This document shows positions 13,373 to 25,020 of a stretch of DNA of 64,000 nucleotides, one piece after another. Source of the DNA: Phoronis australis. Its lineage: Eukaryota > Phoronida > Phoronidae. Under the pieces are notes generated by a model, which did not search any database, was not told the DNA's origin, and was given only the letters and a program-made list of their open reading frames with translations. The position numbers and the translations under genes were made by a program. How positions within the stretch are numbered: the stretch's first letter is position 1; every line of letters begins with the position of its first letter. Location of the stretch: assembly GCA_002633005.1 (NCBI GenBank), contig NMRA01000177.1, positions 690,607 to 754,606 of the forward strand, in the 5' to 3' direction.

Positions 13373-16300
13373 CAGGGTCACTTTTCAGTGCAGGTGGTGC
13401 CGTGTCAGATGATAAAAGATCGTCTACAACTCAGGCCGGCACCGATTCCTCGAAAACTACAATGTTTAATATTCTTGCTATTTATTTTCAGAAATGTTAC
13501 AAGGCTAATGCACAATTACCATTGTTATCTCTTTTCAAGTAATAATTAGTTACACTCAATACTGTTTTCTTTTACTGGAGTAACTATACTTATAAATTAA
13601 CGAGCAAGTATTACGCTATAGGTTGTGATCCGTCACGTGGGTTGCCAGTCTTGGTGAAGAATTAAAAAAAAATTAAAAGAAACTTAAGAATTCAAAGGGT
13701 ATGGGACAAATACGATATCGGTCGATAGGCGGAATAATTTCAAGTGGGATATTTCTTCATCTACGTCACTCTCGGTACGTTTTGTGTATGTATTTCTTCT
13801 GTCTTTCAAAAATAGTGAATCTGACAATTTTTCAAGTGATTCTAGTCGGTAAATCAACCCTTAAACAGAGCTGAGTATTGACTAAACAAACTCCTGCAAT
13901 ATTCAAACTGAATAATTCTCACATTAACATCCCCCAAGAAGCAGACTCGTCACGATCTGTTTAAAGGGTATTTTTACGAATTTTCAAGTTCCACACCTCT
14001 TTAAAAGCGTGGCAAATCCAATTTAAACCAATTAACAGATATATGTAGCTCACAAGTCTTCTGTTATCACTATAGACTTGTCATTTGTCAGGCCAGTGAA
14101 GGTGGCCCCGAGGCAGAGGGTATGTTCGCTGGCTCCTCGAGCCAGTTTTTCATCGTCACCTTTACAAATTCCCATATCATGAACGTACGATTCTCTGTTG
14201 AAAAGCATCGCCTCTTGTCTCTGTCGAAGCGTTTTCAAATAGTGCAAAAACACTCATCGATTCCACCAGGAACGTCGTTTAGCGACAGTGTATTTGCCTC
14301 TGACATCTCGGCGGAGCTTGCGATAGGTCAATTCACGCGGCGGACATTAAATCCAAAGCGAGGCTCACTGCGATAAACAAAGATTAAGTTGACCTTGCGT
14401 GAGTTAAATGGTCGGTCTTTCGAGTCCAACTTGGATATTAAATCTTAAAAATGTGTCGATAATTAGCCAAAGAGACGTAGAAAAATATATCAGAGGACAA
14501 ATCAATGGACCAAAGAGTTGTCTGACGAAAGGGTATATTTTTTTTCCGGAAAACAAGGTTCGAAACATGGAAAGTAAATATGACTAAATTAAGGCGATCG
14601 CGTTAGGGATTAGGTATTATGCTGAATGCAGTGTTACGCTTCTTCTTGTAAATCGTTGATAAAAATGCTTTCTACACGAACCAGGCCATCTGCTCGTATT
14701 TTGATGTCATGTGCAATTAGTCACATCTCGTTTAATTTGTTGACAAAGAATATTAACATCAAGCATAGCCTAAGTCATGGTGAGGTCAGTAGTGACTACC
14801 GGGACTAATAGTTGATTTGTCATTGATCTGAAAGAATAATTGATGTTATTAAATATATGTTTTATTAAAATAAAAAACCAGGCTCGTAATTGAAAATAAA
14901 AATTATTTGATCACCAGTTCTGCTTTCTTGGTGTTAAAAACTCTTACGTCTATTTCTTGTGTTAGGATTCAAATTTGGACCAAGTTGAATTTTAAAATCA
15001 AAACACCAAATTCGTTCGTCCAAAGCATATACCTCGTTTTAGAGCTCAATTTCAGTTAACTGGACAGAACAAGCATAGTTATCATGTTTCTTCAGGGGCC
15101 TCGTTTATCCGAGGGGAAAAGTGTTTGTGCCTTCTGAGAGGGCATTCTTTCGCCGAGAGTGAGGGGAAATCTACCTCCCGATCAACAGCACTCTCTCCCT
15201 GTTGCAAGCTCTCATAGGCTCTGTCTCACGTAGCATTTTGTGCTCTTTCAAATTGTCACCTGTGTGGTTACAGGTGATTGCGGAGAGATTTTTTCAATCA
15301 CTGTGGGGAATTTTTAGGCATCGTTGGGGGACTGAGCTAGGCTAGATACCATCTCCAACCTTAAATGCTAGAATGGCGTTAATCAGTCGTGTAAGATATC
15401 GGCTACAGGGGTCATCTTCCCATCTCGTTTTTGGGTTATAGAGTCGAACAAGTTGGGAGCAAGGGTAAAACGCCGTAATGAATTTCGCGTGATTTTTCTA
15501 TATTTTTAAGAGGGAAATAGGGCCGATATTCGGTCCCAAAATCGAGAGATTGAGGTCCCTGTCCTTTTTGGAAAGAAAAATCATGTTTCAACCCGTAGCA
15601 TGGACGGCGCGCANGGTCTATAGGCGGTGCACCAAGAGGGCTGAGGAGGCTTGAGCCCCCCACTTTTTTCAGTGCTGCGCCACCCATGCGTAGTCATGAA
15701 AACACAGTCTGGCTAGCAGAAGATTTTCCGGTCGTCGGGGTGCTATGATGTTCGGCAACCGAGATGCGACAAAATATGGCCTAACTTTTCGAAAACATTT
15801 ATAAATTTTACACGGACATATTTTCCTTCGTCGCGGCGTATGGCAACGACCCGACGCTTCGAATCTCAACGTCCTTAGGGAGAACAGACAGTTGAGAGTC
15901 CGTATTTTTTCAAGCCGTTCAAGCAACAGGAATGCAACTCGATAAGCCAACAGAGCTATCGTAGCGAGCCTCGTTTTCGAACACGCCTCCTGTCGGCGTG
16001 AATTGGGTTCATGGTGCATAGCGCCCGTCTTCTTGTTTTCCTCGCGCCGAGACATTTTGCTACCAAAACGCATCACGCCCAACTTAACTAGTTGGCGGTC
16101 TGTTTGCGGACAGCAACTTGAATGTTACTTCCCCCCATTTGGTCGATTACTAAATGAACGCTGAAATAAATTTCGTGTCTTGCTAATCCCTAGTCAAGGC
16201 TATAGTTTTACTCGATCGAACGAAAATTCAACATCTCTTCTGTGAATATAATTCTGCAAATATTGAACAGGGGTGGAAATGTAGACCACAAACATTTTTG

Positions 16301-16810
16301 TGAATCTGGTCTGCACGTCACCTGGTGGCCACATCATTACGTCACGTGATTTTGCCAACAGGTGGCGTGCAAACCAGGCTTACAAAATGTTTGCAGTGAT
16401 CTTCGTGTGCGAGTGTTGCGAACAGAACATTATCATCTTGTTCCAAAGGAGATGAGTGAACAGGAGTCCATTAACAGAGGATCACGTTTTTATAGGTATT
16501 TCAGACTCATGCTCAGACAATCTTTACATAAATGCGATCCACTGAAAGGTAAACTACTAACAGTCTTTGAATGTTTCTAAAACCGCTTAGACCTAAATAG
16601 TTGCGTGATTTTCGTTTTCTGACTAGCGAATGTTCGTAAATCGTGTACTCTTGCCGTAAGACAAAAAATCCAAAGATAATATATCAAGCTGTCAGGAATT
16701 GACATTGATATGATCGAGTGACGCGCGAAACTGTCATTTATGAGCGCGCATTTTGAGACGCCACTTGTGTAGTTTTTTCTTTGATCGCTTGTTGCTTGTT
16801 CTTGTGTTGG
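13373..16810. other. No recognised gene; isolated single-N join at 15614
   Basis: One long minus-strand open frame (15669-16082) lies beside a repeat-like segment rich in CCCCC, but it has no recognisable domain. The N at 15614 marks a contig join without visible duplicated flanks. CTGGTGGCC and GGTGGCGTG words near 16320-16365 suggest small repeats. Nothing more can be supported. Confidence 0.45.
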
Positions 16811-16828
16811 ATTTCAGGAACTGTAAAT

Positions 16829-19800
16829 ATGTTTATTTGGGTAAGGTAAGATACTAGATTTCTTAGAATGTTTTGAATTTATTGTTACGCCGTTTTTGAA
16901 GAACATACTCTTCAGCATAATGCGTTAAAATTTCAAAGCTTGTAAACTGATAAATCGATATTGCTCTGTTGTTGTATTGACGCCTCTTTTAAGGAAAGTC
17001 TTTGTTGACCTTGTTAGTCGTACGTTTGATCGTCGCAACAAATCGCTTTCAACTTTATTCAACTTTGGTTGAAATGAGAAGATAAAATACCAATGGAAGC
17101 TAACGTTTTTCATCTTAATGACAACGGTTAGAACTCATCGTCGCAGCCACGACCTGTCGCACGACCATTGTTGTAGATCAATCCCAAGGCCCGCAACAGT
17201 GGTTGCAGTGGCGTTCGGGCCAAAACGTTAACAATACCCAAAGCAATAAGATCTAAACTTATTAAGACAATTATAAAGATTTCCGATAATACCCTGACCA
17301 GACATTTCTACAGATTTTCAATGACCAAACATGGTCTTCTCCAAAGTAATGCGTTTTCTGGGAAAATGTTAAATTTACAACACACCAGAAAACGTCGTTA
17401 TGTCCTGTGAACAAAATAGCCTATGTAGATTTTTCTTTTTTGCCAGAGGTGCCTTTGTTCAAGGGGCTGTAAGGGAAAAAGGTAATTATGTGACCACTGT
17501 TTCTTTGTAGATTTGTAGTGAGCAATACAAAATATGAAAATTTAAGAAACTAACGATTAAAACGTCATTTTTTTGCATCATTCTCAAGCTTTTGGTTGTG
17601 TAAAGTTGAAAACAAAACGCTCACGAGACTCTCATGTGCCGTTTGCTCGATGTTTGCGACACGATAACAACTTCGCCGAAGGAATATTTGCCCGGAATTT
17701 TAGTTGACATGTAATGAAATATTAGAAACTAAAAATGAAGGGAAATCAATTCTTGTAATTTGGTGTGAACAGTACGCCACCTTGTGGAAGAACAGCTGAC
17801 TGAAGAATTGCTGTACGTGAACTTGGAATCCTGCTTAATCTCAAGATTAAGCGGAAGTGAGTGTTGCGTGAACTTGGAATACGCGAGGCAACTTGACAAG
17901 TTCACTCAAATAATCACGTTCATGTTCATAAAAATTTTCACTGCACTAAATCAAGTTACATTTGAATAAAATAATGTCAATTTTAACCAACCTTTTCAAC
18001 TACGGGCGATCAGTTTCACCAAACATTAATGGATTTAGCCGTTCACATATTCCTCCGGTTCAGTTACGGTAAAGGAGAAAATAGTTGACCGAAAGGCCAA
18101 TAATTACAAACATTCTTTTCACCGAACAAAAATTTCCCCTTTTTACCTTAAAGGCGAAGGCAACCTTTTTCATGTCACTTTTAGAAAAAATAAGATTCGT
18201 TGATTATCCCAGACACATTTTTCACTTAATTACATCTTTTCGTAATTTGATTAATTGCTCGTCTTCTACTCCGGAAGTGACGTTTTGGGAGGCAAGAGTT
18301 TCGCGCCAATTTCTTTTCATTAAAGTCTGACCGTGAGAGCAGTCGAGTCAGTCATTGTTCTACCTCGTTTATGATAAGTTCGGTCGTCGTTTGCTTTTGT
18401 TTACAAGTCAGTCAACATACCACGCTGTTGCTACGTGCCGGGATGTACTCATTATCGTCTCACACGCGCTTTGGGTACCTTGCGTCGCTTTCCGAAGGAT
18501 GACACACGTACTTGGCTAGCTCGTTCATGTGAAGAACGCAGCGCTACCCGTCCACGCAACGTACAAAGCAATGGAGGGTTACCGAGTGTCTGGCAAGCAT
18601 TTTCTGCCGTCAGATTATGACAGATATGTACGCTGAATTGATGAAAGTCCCTGCGAAACAACGCCTGAAGAAGGGTACCATACCGTCGCTGTTGATTCCC
18701 GGCAGTGCCCCATCGCCAACCCCGAGAAGTGCGTTTTTGAAGCGAGAAGCCTCGCGAGCTGTGGCCACTATATACAGTGACTGGAAGCACTTCATCTACT
18801 GTTACCCGTGTCTCCGAACGTACCCCATTGCGTGCAATTCCGGGAACTAGCAGTGATTCGCCCTGTGCTCATCTCTAGCCCAGAGCCTATAAGCAGCCCT
18901 GCAGCGATGTTGAGTAGTGGGAGTGAATACAGGCCCAGTTCGACACCCAGTGAAGAGGACAGTTCGTCATCCAATGAACAGATCGGTGAGCCTAAGTTTG
19001 ACAAAATTATTGTGGACTTGTATTGGAGCTATTTGGAAGGTGCCAGGTGTGTGGTGCGGGAGTCACATGGCGGGATGTAAGCAGTTTGGGTGCTCAGATG
19101 ACCCTTCAGTGGGAGTGTGTCGCGGGACACTCGGGCAAGAGAGACAGTTCTTCCTCTGTACGTGAGACGATAATGAGTACACCCCAGTACGCAACAACAG
19201 CGTGGCATGTTGACTGACTCGTAAGCAAAAGCAAACGACGATCGAACTTATCACAACCGAGGTAGAACAATGACTGACTAGACTGCTCTCACAGTCAGAC
19301 TATATGAAAAGAAATTGGCGCGAAATTCTTGCCTCCCAAAAGCTCACTTCTAGAGTAGACGACGACTAATTAATTAAATTACGAAAAGCAATAAATAAGT
19401 GAAAATATGTCTCGGATAATCAACTAACCTTATTTTTGCTAAAAATGACAAGAAAAAAGGTTGCCTTCGCCTTTAAAGAATATTCAATTCCTAGTTCACG
19501 CAACACTCACTTCCGCTTAATCTTGAGATTAAGCAGGATTCCAAGTTCAAGCACAGCAGAATAACGCGAAAAAGAAACTGGCGAACAGGTGGCGCTTTAT
19601 TTCATGGCGACGGAAGCAAATGCATGTTAGTATAAACAATTTAGCAACAGAACAACGATATAACCGTAACTTTAGCATCCGTAACCTATTCGCTTTGCTT
19701 AAGAAAGATTGTAAATTTAATGACGTAATTGTTTTGATTCATCAGTTTTCTATTTTCTGTTCTATGTCGTAGTTATGGAGATGGTTGGAGAACAATTGTC

Positions 19801-20693
19801 AATACCAACTGCAGGTCAGTTCATATCCTTTACTACTTGAAGAAACTACTGGAGATGAGTGGAGCGGTAGAGGTGGCGGAGAAGGAATTTGACTTCAAGG
19901 CGACATCTGAAGGCAGGTTTTATGAACTGGTTATCCAACTGCGTCACCCAGAATCAACGGGCACCAGCATGTTTTAGCATGTCAAAATACACTCTTCCTT
20001 GGGTAAAGAAAATAGCTCACGTGGCTAAAACTATCGTTATTTCATTACTTTGCTGCTCAATTTGTGGAGCCCAAATTGTTCGAGACCCATGCAATGTAGC
20101 CGATTTCTCAATCAACTTCTCGTTCCAGCAGGTTGTGTACGGTTTAGCTTACAACAAATTACCAGCAGCAGCGGCGGCGGCGGCAGCAGCAGCAACCGAG
20201 TCGAGTGAACATTAGACTAAACATGCATATGTTCCACATCAGGGGTTGAGGCAGGGAACCAGTCAGCTGCAATGGCAGCTACCTTCATGATGAACTTAGC
20301 CTCAGAACAATGATGTATCAGCACTTTGACAAGGCCTACCTAAGTGTCTAAACCCAGCCCAAGTTGCTAGTGTATGAAAATTTGGTTGCCGTTTGGATTT
20401 TCTTCATGATTACATGCAACATACAATGTAAGTGGTAAACGCATTGCGAAAAGTCTAAGAATCATCACTGCCAGATCTTGAAAAAGGGAATATATTTTTC
20501 AGGCACCTTCGATCTGTCCGATTACAACGGCAACGTGGTGAATATGCCACTACACCAGTGGGAGCTGATGTCGCCATACCTGAAACCACGTGAGGAATAC
20601 GTCGTCGTCTATACCCACCCGGTCGATGGAACCATACCGGTCTACTCTAAGGAGCAGAGTATACAGCTGTTCCCGCACTTTTTCGGTGTGTGA
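16829..20693 (+). CDS. Uncharacterised C22orf15/CXorf65-like small protein, 3 coding exons
   Basis: Joining 16829-16845, 19773-19912 and 20503-20693 gives 348 bases, 115 residues and a stop. Phases agree at both junctions. The start MFIWVSYGDGWRTIVNTNC has the layout of vertebrate C22orf15 and CXorf65 proteins: MFI.V.(F/Y)G......VNT.C, then a basic helix (LYYLKK), then DLSDYNGNV and LKPREEYVVV. Those proteins have no known biochemical function, so none is assigned. The first coding exon is only 17 bases; an acceptor (ATTTCAG) lies just upstream of it, implying a further 5' untranslated exon. Intron 1 carries the THAP fold-back element. Intron 2 appears to start with GC (GAAG|GCAGGT), the only donor that keeps the TSEGTFDLSD frame. 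The stretch between VNTNC and DLSD is about 15 residues longer than in the human relative. Recognition is by motif layout only, without a search. Confidence 0.75.
17808..19559 (+). mobile_element. Fold-back DNA transposon with decayed THAP-domain gene
   Basis: Long imperfect inverted repeats bound this element. The outer ends share GAACTTGGAATCCTGCTTAA and its complement at about 19555, including AATCTCAAGATTAAGCGGAAG. The inner arms run about 18145-18464 and 19162-19475. Between and within the arms a forward frame gives PRCCYVPGCT...RRFPKDD....W from 18417, then SGKHFLPSDYD in the next frame, then KKGTIPSLLIPG in the third. This is the order of a C2CH THAP zinc finger (C..C, FP.D, W, HF, D) broken by two frameshifts. 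Further on, CQVCGAGVTW and WECVAGHSG look like a degraded zinc ribbon. The left copy has ATA where the inverted right copy keeps the ATG of MPRC. The element sits in intron 1 of the C22orf15-like gene. Shorter relatives of its ends occur at 32666-32780 and 32997-33070. Confidence 0.75.
20163..20203. repeat. CAG/CGG trinucleotide microsatellite
   Basis: A run of CAG, CGG and CAG triplets within intron 2 of the C22orf15-like gene. One forward frame reads it as polyalanine, but the protein evidence places this stretch in the intron. Confidence 0.7.
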
Positions 20694-20956
20694 GGAATAA
20701 TGCACTCGGGTGATAAAATTGATACGATGTCTTTAGCGGTTGAAGGGAGCCATTGCACCTAGGGAGACAGTTGTTAAGTTTACTCGTTCGAAATGATGTA
20801 GCTTAGAACATTCCACATCTCTTAATTGCGATCCGTTTCATAAAAAGCGACTGAAAAAGCTGCTTTAAACAATATGTTCTGAGTGTTAAAGACTTGAACT
20901 TTCTTCAAAGGCGTATCTGGTCTCCCAAAGCACCGTTCGCTTTCTTACCCCTTGTT

Positions 20957-22260
20957 ATGCACCCACGAGTGGGTTCAGCACCCACGAGGGGTTCAGCACC
21001 CACGAGTGGGTGCATTATGACGTCATCTCCGTCAGTCTGTCCGTCCGTCCGACGACCACTGCTGTATCTCAAAAAACCACCTGATGGATGTTCGTGACAA
21101 TTTACTTGCAAGCTCACAACACAAAATGGGACGGCACCAGCGGATTCTCGAATGAATGACAATTTTAGTGTTTACGCTTGACTCTGTGTCTTCGGAGTTC
21201 TTAGCGAATTTTCATGGAATTTAGTAAATAGAAATTTCTTAAGGAGAGAACTATACCTTCTTATTTTCTAGCGGATTCAACTTGTTTTGCGCCACCTTGT
21301 GACCGTTTTTACTGTTTGCGAGTCTGTATTGTGGCGTCTGTCTCTCTACCGGCTAAACCACTCGAAGGATGTTCATGAAATTGGTGCATATATTCGTACT
21401 GGGAAGAGATCGACTGAAGATGATTTTCGGACGGCTCAGACTGCTGTGGCGCCTCCTAGTGTGAATTTTTTTTTCATTTGACAAGTGTATTTCAATGAAA
21501 TTGACTGAGACCAGACATAGGCGACTTTCGGACAGATTGGACTATGGATGTGCCCCTTGGTGGCAATATTTATTTTGTACGTTTTTCTCCATATCTGCGG
21601 AGTTCCATGACGGGTTTTCCTAAAATTTGTCAAATAGGCTCTACTAAAGACACGATGACATCTTTCCATTTTCGGATGTTTTTTGCCGTATTCGTGTGCC
21701 AACTTGTGACAATTTTTATTATTTTTCAGTCTGTCTTTTTATCGGCCAAATCACACCAAGAATCATTTTGAAAACTGGTATATCTGTTTCTACTGGAAAG
21801 TGCATCACTCACGATGGATTTTTAACGGTTCCGACTGCTGCGGCTCCCCTGTGTGGCAAGTCTATTTTTATATGTGGCTCAGTGGATCTCCAGAAATTTG
21901 GCATATGTTTCTATCGAGTAGATTGCATCCGACATAGATTTTGGGACAAATCCGAATAATGCGGTGTCGCATATTGGCAGTATTTGTTTCCTTTTGCCTT
22001 TTCTTTGACGCGGACCAAGTTAATTAATGAATGTTCATAAAACTCAGAAAATAAGTTACTTTCACGTGGACAACAGAACCGATCCCGTTTCAAATGGATT
22101 TGACCTACGATGCGACCCAGTGGCCTTTCCTTTGTTTTGGTGTCCTTCGTCTTCTGCCTGCCTTATACTCCAAACTTGAAGAATCATGATGAAAGGTGGC
22201 AGGTGTGTTCCTATTGAGGAGAGCAGACTTGCTTTGCACTCCCCAGGGACTATTAATTTA
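20957..22260 (+). mobile_element. Element of the ATGCGCCCAC-terminus family (diverged, 3' limit uncertain)
   Basis: The start is a palindrome of the form ATGCACCCACGAGTGGGT that has been amplified three times, followed by TATGACGTCATCTCCGTC. The interior repeats a motif near 21287, 21448 and 21838 like GCGCCACCT(A)GTG followed by a T-rich run. This matches the better bounded copy at 37931-38766. The 3' end is not clear; a shared GCAGGTGTGTTCCTAT word at about 22199 also occurs in the copies at 51.1 and 51.9 kb. Confidence 0.5.
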
Positions 22261-22973
22261 TTAAGTTTACTAACGTTGTTCCGTTTCACGGGAATGTTTA
22301 AAATAATGACCACGTGTTTTATATGCGCTGCATATCAGCGCTCTGTGTTGCTCTTAACAAGTTTGAATTAAAAGTGGTTGCAATAAACCACTTGAAATTC
22401 TCTGACAGCTGTACAACCTTGGCGACTGCAACTAACCAGCCGTGACAAACAACTCAATGGTCCAAAGAAATAATGACCTGATATTTCTTTTCAAGCTTGT
22501 CGTTTCTTATCTGAGTAAGAAAAACTAAACCGACTCATAACGGACTTAAGTCAAAAAGTTCTTTTTTGCCAGAAGGCGGCGCGGGTAATAGTAATAATTT
22601 ATTCTGCTTGTTTAAAAAGCTTCCTCATACGGATTTTTGTTATAATTGCACTGTACTATCCAAATGGTCTCAGCGATAGTTTAGCAACACAAGAAAATGC
22701 GATTTAAATACTCAAATGCAGGCTCATCAACTGAATGATAAGTGCTTTTTGGCACCACCTTGCGTCACTGTGAGAACTTCAGAAACCGAAGCAGATGTTG
22801 TTCCTAGCTGTTTGACTAAAGTGAGGCTTCTCACGGCGATGTACACGAAAGTCTATCAATAAGTCTAACCGTTCATTAGTTTTGACAACTGAAGATCTCA
22901 CTGGTCAGAATTACATACATCGCTGGACGGTTGTGCTGTTATAACATTTGCAGAGCATACGATAGTCAGCAAT

Positions 22974-23137
22974 AGCGATTGACCTATTGCAAGCTCCGCC
23001 TCCTGGCGTTATGTCGACAAACAAACAATAAGTTTTACCCGGCAACGTGTTGTTTGTCGGGTAAAATGGCGGCTTGGAAACGGAAGTGTGTCAAGAATGC
23101 TGTGTTCTGATTGGTCAGTTGAGCCGTCACTCAAAAT
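22974..23137 (+). repeat. Interspersed repeat, inverted copy at 44753-44925
   Basis: About 165 bases, including AAACAAACAATAAGTTT, GTAAAATGGCGGCTTGGAAA and TCTGATTGGTCAGTT. It matches the reverse complement of 44753-44925 along its length with scattered changes. A 150-bp MITE starts directly at its right edge. The class is not known. Confidence 0.8.
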
Positions 23138-23293
23138 CCTGGCGCGCGTTCAGTAGACGCTAGGACCTACGCTAGGACCTAGCTAAAATCTAGTCAAAGT
23201 CACGTGTTCTTATTTAAAATACACGGCAATATCTCACGAAATCTCGCGAAGTCTTGCTTTTTAGCGAGGTCCTAGCGTTACTGAACGGGAGGC
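23138..23293 (+). mobile_element. 150-bp MITE, copy 1
   Basis: Termini CGTTCAGTAGACGCTAGGACC and GTCCTAGCGTTACTGAACG form inverted repeats of about 21 bases that differ by one inserted G. The interior has GTCACGTGTTC and TCTCGCGAAGTCTTGC. Two further copies in the same orientation lie at 28084 and 28641. There is no coding capacity. Confidence 0.8.
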
Positions 23294-23533
23294 TGGCGAT
23301 AGGTCGTAAGACAAGTTTTATGGCCAAAGTCGTCCGTCAAAATGTTTTTCGAAGTTTGTAGTCAATCAATTATTGAAAACCGACGTGTTGTCATTTTTGC
23401 GCATGATTCAATGCGTAGCTGTGCTCATCGTCATGTTTAGCTCGGCCGCACTTAAGACAAAAATCGAATTAAGGCGAAATGCACCATTAATAAAGCTCGA
23501 TAGGTATGCAAATTTTATATGACCTTTTTCCAG

Positions 23534-25020
23534 AGAAACATGACTGTCTGGATGCCAGGTCTCGTAGTAGACTGGACGTCCGCTTAACGCCGCCCCGCCG
23601 AAAGTCTCACACATCAGGTCGCAAAACGTCATCAAGTCCCAGCAACCGGCATTTGCACAGTCGACATAAATCATCGAAGTCGCGAACGTGTATAGACTCG
23701 CACAAAAAACCCAAATCCAAGAGGCATTCGAGACTCCGTCCTGTGTAATTACATGAATTGCCTGGTTCTGGGAATGCACGCCCGCAAGCAGAAGGCAGTG
23801 ACTGTCACTTTGGACGAAATGATACGACTNNNNNNNNNNNNNNNNNNNNNNNNNNNNNNNNNNNNNNNNNNNNNNNNNNNNNNNNNNNNNNNNNNNNNNN
23901 NNNNNNNNNNNNNNNNNNNNNNNNNNNNNNNNNNNNNNNNNNNNNNNNNNNNNNNNNNNNNNNNNNNNNNNNNNNNNNNNNNNNNNNNNNNNNNNNNNNN
24001 NNNNNNNNNNNNNNNNNNNNNNNNNNNNNNNNNNNNNNNNNNNNNNNNNNNNNNNNNNNNNNNNNNNNNNNNNNNNNNNNNNNNNNNNNNNNNNNNNNNN
24101 NNNNNNNNNNNNNNNNNNNNNNNNNNNNNNNNNNNNNNNNNNNNNNNNNNNNNNNNNNNNNNNNNNNNNNNNNNNNNNNNNNNNNNNNNNNNNNNNNNNN
24201 NNNNNNNNNNNNNNNNNNNNNNNNNNNNNNNNNNNNNNNNNNNNNNNNNNNNNNNNNNNNNNNNNNNNNNNNNNNNNNNNNNNNNNNNNNNNNNNNNNNN
24301 NNNNNNNNNNNNNNNNNNNNNNNNNNNNNNNNNNNNNNNNNNNNNNNNNNNNNNNNNNNNNNNNNNNNNNNNNNNNNNNNNNNNNNNNNNNNNNNNNNNN
24401 NNNNNNNNNNNNNNNNNNNNNNNNNNNNNNNNNNNNNNNNNNNNNNNNNNNNNNNNNNNNNNNNNNNNNNNNNNNNNNNNNNNNNNNNNNNNNNNNNNNN
24501 NNNNNNNNNNNNNNNNNNNNNNNNNNNNNNNNNNNNNNNNNNNNNNNNNNNNNNNNNNNNNNNNNNNNNNNNNNNNNNNNNNNNNNNNNNNNNNNNNNNN
24601 NNNNNNNNNNNNNNNNNNNNNNNNNNNNNNNNNNNNNNNNNNNNNNNNNNNNNNNNNNNNNNNNNNNNNNNNNNNNNNNNNNNNNNNNNNNNNNNNNNNN
24701 NNNNNNNNNNCATTTGCACCCCCCGAACTGCCAAATTGAATCTGGGAAAATTTTAGGGGGGCATGGCTCCCTTGGGCCCCCTCTAAATCCGCCACTGCTA
24801 CAGTGAAGGCAGGTAGTGTGACCATGTGCTTGTAATAACTTACATGACGATATCTCACGAATTAAAATCTTGCAATTTCTCCAGGCACTCACGTCCACAA
24901 ACGCATGCCCACTTAGCCCAATTCTCTGTACCGCCCGGCTCCGTCAGTTCAGTAACCCTGTCACGGTGTCGTCCAGGACATACTTCTCGAGTTGAACGCC
25001 ACTATACGTCCAGCCGGCGT
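23534..25020 (+). CDS. Possible exons of a basic Ser/Arg/His-rich protein, split by the gap (unrecognised)
   Basis: After an acceptor (TTTTTCCAG at 23525-23533) a frame stays open to 23748. It encodes a strongly basic, Ser/Arg/Lys/His-rich stretch with words such as RSRSRLD, PPRRKSH and HKKPKSKRHSRL. The region is clearly more GC-rich than its surroundings. Beyond the 881-base gap, a second acceptor (TTTCTCCAG, about 24876-24884) opens a similarly Ser/Arg/His-rich, GC-rich frame to about 25020. The composition suggests two exons of one low-complexity nuclear-type protein. I do not recognise the protein, the donor sites are poor, and the middle is missing, so both structure and strand are uncertain. 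The long frames that cross the N's have no meaning there. Confidence 0.3.
23830..24710. other. Assembly gap (881 N)
   Basis: An uninterrupted run of N. Any exon between the two Ser/Arg/His-rich segments would lie here. Confidence 0.99.
24711..24800 (-). repeat. Interspersed repeat end
   Basis: Read on the minus strand this is GTGGCGGATTTAGAGGGGGC followed by C-rich sequence ending CGGGGGGTGCAAATG. The GTGGCGGAT.TAG.GGGG start is a familiar transposon or SINE edge in draft invertebrate genomes. A related G-rich word follows AGTGGCGGAATTAAGG at 32171. It abuts the gap, which suggests that repeat content caused the gap. Confidence 0.5.

Noticed and set aside
15669-16082. 137-codon minus-strand open frame
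   Set aside because: Composition is Arg/Leu/Cys-rich without motifs; it abuts a repeat and a single-N join. Could be a decayed element, but nothing supports a gene.
20163-20203. Polyalanine coding stretch in a 108-codon open frame at 19889-20215
   Set aside because: The phase-consistent exons of the C22orf15-like protein put this in an intron.
23408-24898. Long open frames on both strands crossing 23830-24710
   Set aside because: Their length comes from the run of N's, which has no stop codons by definition.
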